A stretch of 7,684 nucleotides of DNA, from the NCBI GenBank assembly GCA_017545365.1, contig JAFWOP010000165.1:1-7684 (forward strand). Reading direction: 5' to 3'. Position 1 is the first letter of the stretch. Each line of letters begins with the position of its first letter. Position numbers and translations under genes: made by a program. The stretch is from Bacteroidales bacterium (GTDB taxonomy: Bacteria; Bacteroidota; Bacteroidia; Bacteroidales; P3). Shown here in pieces: positions 1 through 5,081 of the stretch. A model generated the notes under the pieces. The model saw only the letters and a list, made by a program, of their open reading frames with translations, ran no database searches and had not been told where the DNA came from.

Positions 1-392
1 CGCCCGGAGCAACCTCGTTCATGCTGCGCGCCAAGGGCACCGGCACCCTCGAGCTGCGCCTGAACAGCAAGACCGCCAAGGCATCGGCCACCCTCGACTT
101 CTCGTCCACCACGTTCGAAGACCACGTCATCGACGTAGACCCCGCCGTGTTCCGTGGAGTGAAAACCGTCTATTTCGTCTTCACGTCGGCCACCAATGTG
201 CAGTTCGACGCCTGGCAGTTCACCAAGCAAGACCCCGATGCCGTCGCCCTGCCCACCAGCACCGCTCCGTCCACCGTCGCCACCTACGACCTCTCCGGCC
301 GTCGCCTCACCACCCCTCATCCCCGTCAGGGCATCGTCATCCAGCAATACATCGACGGCAACGGCACGAAGCACAGCCGCAAGGTGCATTGA
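1..392 (+). CDS. 3' end of a secreted carbohydrate-active protein: CBM6-like domain and C-terminal tail
   Basis: The reading frame is open from position 3 through the left edge and stops at TGA 390-392, so only the last 129 residues are seen. Residues 1-75 look like the second half of a CBM6-type beta-sandwich: a strand-rich LRAKGTGTLELRL segment, then VDPAVFRGVKTVYFVF, then the closing VQFDAWQF. This pattern is typical of CBM6 modules attached to secreted glycoside hydrolases (GH43 and others) in Bacteroidetes. A Pro/Ser/Thr/Ala linker follows (about 76-92), then a tail with YDLSGRRL and a short basic end (93-129). That tail resembles the C-terminal sorting tails of exported Bacteroidetes proteins (type IX-like), so export or surface display is likely. 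The catalytic domain lies outside the window, so the enzyme's substrate is unknown. The ATG at 21 is internal to the domain and is not the start. A strong terminator follows 64 nt after the stop, so this gene ends its transcription unit. Confidence 0.75.
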   Translation, partial: PGATSFMLRAKGTGTLELRLNSKTAKASATLDFSSTTFEDHVIDVDPAVFRGVKTVYFVFTSATNVQFDAWQFTKQDPDAVALPTSTAPSTVATYDLSGRRLTTPHPRQGIVIQQYIDGNGTKHSRKVH

Positions 393-456
393 GTAAAAGG
401 GTGCCTCACCCCATCAGCATCAGCTGCTTTTCATTACAAAACACCATACTTATAGC

Positions 457-487
457 AAAGTGCAATGCCCTCGCATTGCACTTTTTT
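457..487 (+). terminator. Intrinsic terminator of the CBM6-protein gene
   Basis: A perfect 12-bp stem, AAAGTGCAATGC (457-468) with GCATTGCACTTT (473-484), closes a CCTC tetraloop. It runs directly into a T-tract (482-487). It lies 64 nt after the stop codon at 392. The T-tract is on the plus strand only, so it should act mainly on plus-strand transcription and insulate the downstream regulator from read-through. Confidence 0.88.
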
Positions 488-514
488 ATATCACACACAA
501 GCCTATTGTCACAA

Positions 515-702
515 AGCATTGAGCTTGCTGTCCAAGAGCATTGAGTTTACTGCCCAAAAGCATTGACTTTGCATCCTCAGAGCATTGAGTTTAGAACCCA
601 AGAGCATTGAGTTTAGAACCCAAGAGCATTGAGTTTGCAGCCCAAAAGCATTGAGTTTGTAGCCCAAAAGCATTGAGTTAAAAACCACAAAGCATTGCTT
701 TT
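515..702. repeat. 22-bp tandem repeat array, nine units
   Basis: The hexamer AGCATT starts at 515, 537, 559, 581, 603, 625, 647, 669 and 691, exactly 22 bp apart with no indel. The unit is AGCATTGAGTTT, then four variable bases (GCTG, ACTG, GCAT, AGAA, AGAA, GCAG, GTAG, AAAA), then approximately CCCAA(A/G). Units 4 and 5 (581-602, 603-624) are identical, and units 6 and 7 differ by one base. Units 1, 3, 8 and 9 are diverged, and unit 9 keeps only the 5' core, as expected of a decaying array edge. The period is not a multiple of three and TGA falls in all frames across units, so this is not coding. There are no spacers, so it is not CRISPR. It lies between the upstream gene's terminator and the regulator promoter. 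The function is unknown; a protein-binding array, a VNTR or a transcribed RNA repeat are all possible. Confidence 0.95.
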
Positions 703-835
703 ATCAAGTATCATGTTTTTTATCGCCTCATTAGATGCATGCTCCCTGCTTATTTGGTCACTACTTTTCAACACACGAAAACACGATGACTGGCGGGGCT
801 GTTGCGAAACGAAAATGCAAAAAGTGGCGGAAAAA
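703..835. other. AT-rich intergenic stretch with no recognised element
   Basis: Between the 22-bp array and the regulator promoter I see no credible gene, RNA or clear dyad. The only small feature is a repeated TGGCGG (791-796 and 825-830) just upstream of the promoter. It is too short to call an operator. Confidence 0.4.
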
Positions 836-868
836 TTTGTCGGTATCGAAAAAAAATGTGTAACTTTG
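836..868 (+). promoter_or_regulatory. Bacteroidetes-type promoter of the hybrid regulator
   Basis: TTTG at 836-839 (-33 element) and TAACTTTG at 861-868 (-7 element, consensus TAnnTTTG) are separated by 21 bp, with an A-rich spacer. This matches the primary sigma factor promoter known in Bacteroides and Prevotella. Transcription would start near 873-876, giving an mRNA leader of roughly 35 nt that is A-rich and has no clear Shine-Dalgarno motif, as is usual in this phylum. The start site is inferred. Confidence 0.8.
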
Positions 869-909
869 CCTGCAAGATTACAAAAACATTATCATAACTA
901 CTGACGATC

Positions 910-3900
910 ATGCTGAGACGTTGGGTATTATTCTTTGTGTCGTTCCTTTGTCTGTGTATGCCCGTGGGCGCACAGATTGGCCATTATATTCCCTCAAGTC
1001 TGTTCTCAAGCAGCCTGCTTAGCGACATGTGCCAGGACGACTATGGCAATATCTGGATAGCCACCGACTACGGTCTGAACCGCTTCGACGGCTACCGCTT
1101 CACGACCTTTCTGCACAACGATGCCGATAGCACGACGCTCATGGGCAACACCGTGGTGTCGCTGCTGAGCGACAAGGGCGGCAACCTCTGGGTGGGCACG
1201 AATCACGGCCTGGACTACTACGACGCCGCGACGAACCGCTTCCGCCACTATCGCTTCCCGGGTACGATGAAACCGCGCGTGACCGATATCACCCGCCTCC
1301 GGGACGGCAGCATCATGATTTGCACATCGGGCTATGGTGCCTTCCGCTACAACATAGGCGACAGCCCCGATAGCGTGCTTGCCTATGCCCATGAGTATGG
1401 TGTTGGCGAGGCCGACGGCTACTATCGCGGACTGGTGGTGGACCGTCAGGGGCGCGTGTGGAAATACAGCTTCGACAAGGCGTTTGCCGTGACGCAGGGA
1501 AAGCGCAAGCAGGCGTTCCAGTCAGCGGTGGGTGATGTGGTGAGCATCGTCGATGCCGGCCGCGACGTGTACATCGTTGGTCAGAACGGCATCATGGTCT
1601 ACGACGGCAAGGGTGTGAGCACCGTCACAGCACAGCCCGGCCCTGACGGCGGCGACGCGAGCATCGTCTTCGACGCAGCAGCTGCCGACGGGGCAGGAAC
1701 GCTCTACCTGGGCACGCGCGGCAGCGGTCTGTGGAAGCTGACGAAGCGCGAGGGGGCCTATCGCCTGGAGCGCGTGCAGGTGGCCACCTACGGCATCGAC
1801 TTGAACACGACGAAGGTGCTGAACATGCTGTTCGACCGCAAGGGCAATCTCTGGCTGGGTCTGCAGAACAAGGGCTTGCTGATGATTCCACAGCAGCAGC
1901 CGCAGTTTGCCAACTGGAACTTCAGCATGCAGAACGTACGGCTGGGCTCGAATGTGTCGTCGGTGTGCGAGGGCGACGGCGGGATGACGTGGTGTACGGT
2001 GCAGGGCGTGGGCGTATACGGCTTCGACGCCCAGGGCCGCCTCTCGGAACATCCCAGCGCTCCGCGTGGCGTGGAGTTCATCTATCGTGACCGCCAGCAC
2101 CGCTACTGGGTGGGCACCGACGACGGTCTGTATGCCTACAACCCGCTGTCGGGACAGAGTCGACGCGAGGTGAGCTTCGAGTGCGATATGTTCAACGATA
2201 TGACCACCGACCAGCAGGGCAACCTATACTTCTCGACCTACTCACGCGGCTTCTGCAGCTACAACCCGTTGACGCATGAGCTGCGCAACCACAGCATCAC
2301 GAACCGCGACTCCGTGCGCGGCTTCCTCTGCAACGACTGGGTGATGTGCATGCAGTGCGACAGCCACGGACTCATCTGGCTGGGCACAGCGTCGGGAGTG
2401 TCGTGTTACGACCCGAAGGCCGACAACTTCCACCCGCACGGCTGGCACCAACTACTGAACGGCACGGTGTGCTTCTCGTTGTGCGAGCTGAGCGACGGCA
2501 ATGTTGCCATCGGCACGGAGCAGGGACTCTACCTCTACGACCGCAAGTCGCGGCAGGTGGCCCCCTACCCCGGCAGCGAACAGTTGCGCGACAAGGCCAT
2601 CAGCTACATCGTGCAGGCCGCCGACGGCGACCTCTGGTGTTCCACGTCGATGGGCATCTGGCAACACAACCGCCAGGAGAACCGCTTCATCGGCCACGTG
2701 AACGGCAACGGCCTAAACAACCGCGAGTACCTCTATGGGGTGGGCCTGCACACGCAGGGCGACCGCATCTTTTTCGGCACCAACGACGGTCTGACCACAT
2801 TCATGCCCGCCACCATCAAGCCGATGCAACAGCAAGCCGATGCCCTGCTGCTCACGGATTTCATCGTGGAAGGTGTGTCGGTGAACACGCTCACCGAGCT
2901 CAACGGCGTGCGCGTCACGAAGGAGGCGGTGCCGCTGAGCAACAAGTTCCGGCTGTCGTATCTCGACAACACATTCACACTGGTGTTCTCGCAGCTGAAC
3001 TTCGCCAACCCCACGAACGTTGCCTTCGAATACCGCATCAACAAAGGACCGTGGCTGCACACCAACTACGGCACGAACACCATCACGCTGAGCCAGTTGC
3101 AACCCGGCACCTACAACATCGAGGTGCGAGCATTGGCCGACGGCGCCTACTCGCCCACGAAGAGCATTGAGGTGACGATACAGGCTCCGTGGTATCGCAC
3201 CACGCTGGCTCGCCTGCTCTATGCCCTGCTGTTCCTGCTGATACTGGCTGGCGCCGCCATCACCTACCGCCGTCGCACGCGCCGCCTGATGGACGAGGAG
3301 AAGATGAAGTTCCTCATCAACGCCACGCACGACATCCGGTCGCCGCTGACGCTCATCATGGATCCGCTGGCCAAGCTGAAGCAACACCTCGGCGGCGGAC
3401 AGAAGGAGGCGATGCGTGACATCGACACCATTGAGCATAACGCCAACCGCATCCTGAACCTCGTGAACCAGATTCTCGACGTTCGCAAGATTGACAAGCA
3501 GCAGATGCATCTGCACTGTCAGCCCACCGACCTCGTGGCATTCACGAAGGGGGTGTGCAAGATGTTCGACTATAACGCCGAGGAGCGACACATCAACTTC
3601 TCGTTCGACCACGACGGCATCCGCTCGCTCGAGGCATGGGTGGACCGCAACCAGTTCGACAAGGTGCTGGCAAATCTGCTGAGCAACGCATTCAAATACT
3701 GCAGCGACGGAGGCAACGTGTCGGTAGCGCTGAGCTCTACGGGCGACTCGGCACGCTTCGAGGTGACGGACGACGGCATGGGCATCGACAGCGACACGCT
3801 GAAGCACATCTTCGACCGCTTCTATCAGGGTCGTAACTCGCAGAACAACTCCTCGGCCGGAACAGGCATCGGCCTGAACCTCTGCAAGATGATTGTGGAC

Positions 3901-4821
3901 TTCCATCACGGCACCATCGAGGCTCACAACAGAACCGACACTCACGGCTCGCGCTTCGTGGTGACGATTCCGCTGGGCTGCGCTCACCTGAAGGAAGAGG
4001 AACGCGTGAAACCTGCAACAACACCACCGCCAACCGGCTATCAGCACAGCGTGCTCGTCGTCGACGACGACCTGGAGCTGGCGAACTACATCGCCTCGGA
4101 GCTGGGACACCACTACCGCTGCAGCGTCTGCGGAAATGGTAAGGAGGCGCTGAAGGAGCTGCTCACGAACAACTACGACCTCGTGGTGAGCGATGTGATG
4201 ATGCCGGAGATGGACGGCTTCACGATGCTGCGCATGATTAAGACGAACATGAACCTGCTGCACATTCCCGTGGTGATGCTCACGTCGAAGACTGATGTCG
4301 CCAACCGCCTGGAAGGTCTGGAGCAGGGCGCCGACGGATATATGAACAAGCCGTTCGATATGACGGAGCTGCGCGCAACGGTGGACAGTCTGATTCGCAC
4401 GCGCCAGCGACTGAAAGGGAAGTACTCGGGTGCCCAGCAGCAACGCGAGCGCGTGGAAGCGCCGATGCCGAAGGGCAACGACGAACAACTCATGGAGCGC
4501 CTGATGAAGGTGGTGAACGCGCACCTCGACGACAGCAACTTCAGCGTCGACGTGCTGACGCAGGAGGTGGGCATCAGCCGCACGCAGCTGCACCGAAAGA
4601 TGAAGGAGATGACGGGACTCTCCACCAGCGAGTTTGTGCGCAACATCCGACTGGAACAGGCAGCCCGCCTGCTGCGCGAACAGAAGATCAACGTCACGCA
4701 GGTCGCCTACGCCGTGGGCTTCTCCAACCTCTCGCACTTCTCCACCCTCTTCCACCGCCACTTCGGCATGTCGCCCAAGGAGTTTGCAGAAAGTCCGCGC
4801 GATGCGCGAAGTGAAAAGTGA
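910..4821 (+). CDS. Hybrid two-component system sensor kinase/response regulator (HTCS), AraC-type output
   Basis: A complete 1303-residue one-protein two-component system that would sense a glycan breakdown product in the periplasm and activate transcription of catabolic genes. Domains in order: signal peptide 1-22 (ends VGAQ); about 14 Reg_prop-type propeller repeats from 40 to 633, with cores such as GNIWIATDYGL (46-56), GNLWVGTNHGL (91-101), GNLWLG (312-317) and GLIWLGTASGV (487-497), consistent with two seven-bladed propellers; Y_Y_Y domain about 682-758; membrane segment about 766-786 followed by an RRRTRR stop-transfer; HisKA with phospho-acceptor His807 (THDIRSP); HATPase with N-box N922-N926, DDGMG 954-958 and GTGIGL 984-989; receiver about 1046-1165 with D1052/D1053, phospho-acceptor D1095, T1125 and K1147; AraC HTH about 1195-1296. 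All catalytic residues are present, so it should be active. The start at 910 is fixed by an in-frame TAA at 895-897 and by the signal peptide. The last residues, SEK, come from a 7-bp repeat. It converges with the GH95 gene. The cognate glycan cannot be read from the sequence. Confidence 0.96.
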   Translation: MLRRWVLFFVSFLCLCMPVGAQIGHYIPSSLFSSSLLSDMCQDDYGNIWIATDYGLNRFDGYRFTTFLHNDADSTTLMGNTVVSLLSDKGGNLWVGTNHGLDYYDAATNRFRHYRFPGTMKPRVTDITRLRDGSIMICTSGYGAFRYNIGDSPDSVLAYAHEYGVGEADGYYRGLVVDRQGRVWKYSFDKAFAVTQGKRKQAFQSAVGDVVSIVDAGRDVYIVGQNGIMVYDGKGVSTVTAQPGPDGGDASIVFDAAAADGAGTLYLGTRGSGLWKLTKREGAYRLERVQVATYGIDLNTTKVLNMLFDRKGNLWLGLQNKGLLMIPQQQPQFANWNFSMQNVRLGSNVSSVCEGDGGMTWCTVQGVGVYGFDAQGRLSEHPSAPRGVEFIYRDRQHRYWVGTDDGLYAYNPLSGQSRREVSFECDMFNDMTTDQQGNLYFSTYSRGFCSYNPLTHELRNHSITNRDSVRGFLCNDWVMCMQCDSHGLIWLGTASGVSCYDPKADNFHPHGWHQLLNGTVCFSLCELSDGNVAIGTEQGLYLYDRKSRQVAPYPGSEQLRDKAISYIVQAADGDLWCSTSMGIWQHNRQENRFIGHVNGNGLNNREYLYGVGLHTQGDRIFFGTNDGLTTFMPATIKPMQQQADALLLTDFIVEGVSVNTLTELNGVRVTKEAVPLSNKFRLSYLDNTFTLVFSQLNFANPTNVAFEYRINKGPWLHTNYGTNTITLSQLQPGTYNIEVRALADGAYSPTKSIEVTIQAPWYRTTLARLLYALLFLLILAGAAITYRRRTRRLMDEEKMKFLINATHDIRSPLTLIMDPLAKLKQHLGGGQKEAMRDIDTIEHNANRILNLVNQILDVRKIDKQQMHLHCQPTDLVAFTKGVCKMFDYNAEERHINFSFDHDGIRSLEAWVDRNQFDKVLANLLSNAFKYCSDGGNVSVALSSTGDSARFEVTDDGMGIDSDTLKHIFDRFYQGRNSQNNSSAGTGIGLNLCKMIVDFHHGTIEAHNRTDTHGSRFVVTIPLGCAHLKEEERVKPATTPPPTGYQHSVLVVDDDLELANYIASELGHHYRCSVCGNGKEALKELLTNNYDLVVSDVMMPEMDGFTMLRMIKTNMNLLHIPVVMLTSKTDVANRLEGLEQGADGYMNKPFDMTELRATVDSLIRTRQRLKGKYSGAQQQRERVEAPMPKGNDEQLMERLMKVVNAHLDDSNFSVDVLTQEVGISRTQLHRKMKEMTGLSTSEFVRNIRLEQAARLLREQKINVTQVAYAVGFSNLSHFSTLFHRHFGMSPKEFAESPRDARSEK

Positions 4822-4844
4822 AAAGTGAAAAACGAAAAGTGAAG
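4810..4844. repeat. 7-bp tandem repeat overlapping the regulator's stop codon
   Basis: Five head-to-tail 7-mers: AGTGAAA at 4810, 4817 and 4824, then AACGAAA at 4831 and AGTGAAG at 4838. The first unit is in frame and encodes the C-terminal Ser-Glu, the next codon straddles units 1 and 2, and the stop TGA (4819-4821) lies in unit 2. It probably arose by replication slippage. Adding units after unit 2 leaves the protein unchanged. Confidence 0.85.
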
Positions 4845-4885
4845 GCAGTAGGGAATCCGCTTCGCGGGCTTTAAAAAAACAAATG

Positions 4886-4919
4886 AAAACCCAAAAACAT
4901 AAGAAAACAAGGGGTTTTT
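4886..4919 (+). terminator. Possible weak terminator hairpin after the regulator gene
   Basis: AAAACCC (4886-4892) can pair with GGGTTTT (4912-4918), with a G-U pair possible at 4885/4919, around a 19-nt A-rich loop. The trailing T-run is part of the stem and is short. A second tiny hairpin, CCGC-TTC-GCGG (4857-4867), lies upstream. Neither is strong. The larger inverted repeat downstream may contribute more to ending regulator transcripts. Confidence 0.3.
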
Positions 4920-4933
4920 GCGGATGATATGTC

Positions 4934-5020
4934 GGGACGCGGCGTGCCGCGTTACTGGAGCAACTTGGACAAACAACTTGATTTGCCTTTCCACTCCATT
5001 AACGCGACACGTCGCGTCCC
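4934..5020. repeat. Long REP/MITE-like inverted repeat with palindromic arms
   Basis: The 20-nt arms 4934-4953 and 5001-5020 are inverted copies matching at 18 of 20 positions. Pairing continues inward to 4960/4994, giving 27-nt arms with one G-U and two mismatches around a 33-nt loop. Each arm is also a palindrome on its own: ACGCGGC-GT-GCCGCGT (4937-4952) and ACGCGAC-AC-GTCGCGT (5002-5017). The loop holds a direct repeat CAACTTG (4961-4967, 4974-4980). The GC-rich arms in an AT-rich gap between convergent genes suggest a dispersed palindromic element or a non-autonomous mobile element. As RNA it could fold either as one long hairpin or as two short ones, and it may help end transcription from both sides. 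No transposase is present, and no clear flanking target duplication was seen. Confidence 0.75.
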
Positions 5021-5050
5021 TACATTTTCAAAATTCTCTAATTCTTGATC

Positions 5051-5076
5051 ATAAAAATGCCCATCAAATGATGGGC
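5051..5076 (-). terminator. Intrinsic terminator of the GH95 gene
   Basis: Read on the minus strand, GCCCATC and GATGGGC (5070-5076 and 5059-5065) form a 7-bp stem closed by a 4-nt loop whose outer bases can also pair. It is followed directly by ATTTTTAT (5058-5051). It starts 5 nt after the GH95 stop codon, so it is a compact rho-independent terminator for the minus-strand gene. Confidence 0.8.
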
Positions 5077-5081
5077 TACGA

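Noticed and set aside
515..702. CRISPR array
   Set aside because: The 22-bp units abut directly with only four variable bases each. There are no spacers of CRISPR length and no cas genes.
695..904. Small plus-strand ORF (TTG start, 69 residues) in the gap before the regulator
   Set aside because: It starts inside the last repeat unit, runs through both promoter elements and past the likely transcription start, and resembles no protein I know. The weak start and AT-rich content point to a chance ORF.
3163..3172. Copy of the array core (AGCATTGAGG) inside the HTCS gene
   Set aside because: It matches only nine bases of the core, encodes the in-frame Ser-Ile-Glu of the Y_Y_Y domain and has no neighbouring copies, so chance is the simplest explanation.
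2713..4761. 682-residue open frame on the minus strand opposite the HTCS gene
   Set aside because: It is the antisense shadow of a GC-rich, strongly biased coding region. The translation is His/Val/Arg-rich with no recognisable domain, while the plus strand has full-length, well-ordered domains.
4707..4994. Minus-strand ORF spanning the regulator 3' end and the convergent gap
   Set aside because: Its frame runs through the 7-bp repeats and half of the inverted repeat, with a Phe/Lys-rich translation and no domain. It is not a credible gene.
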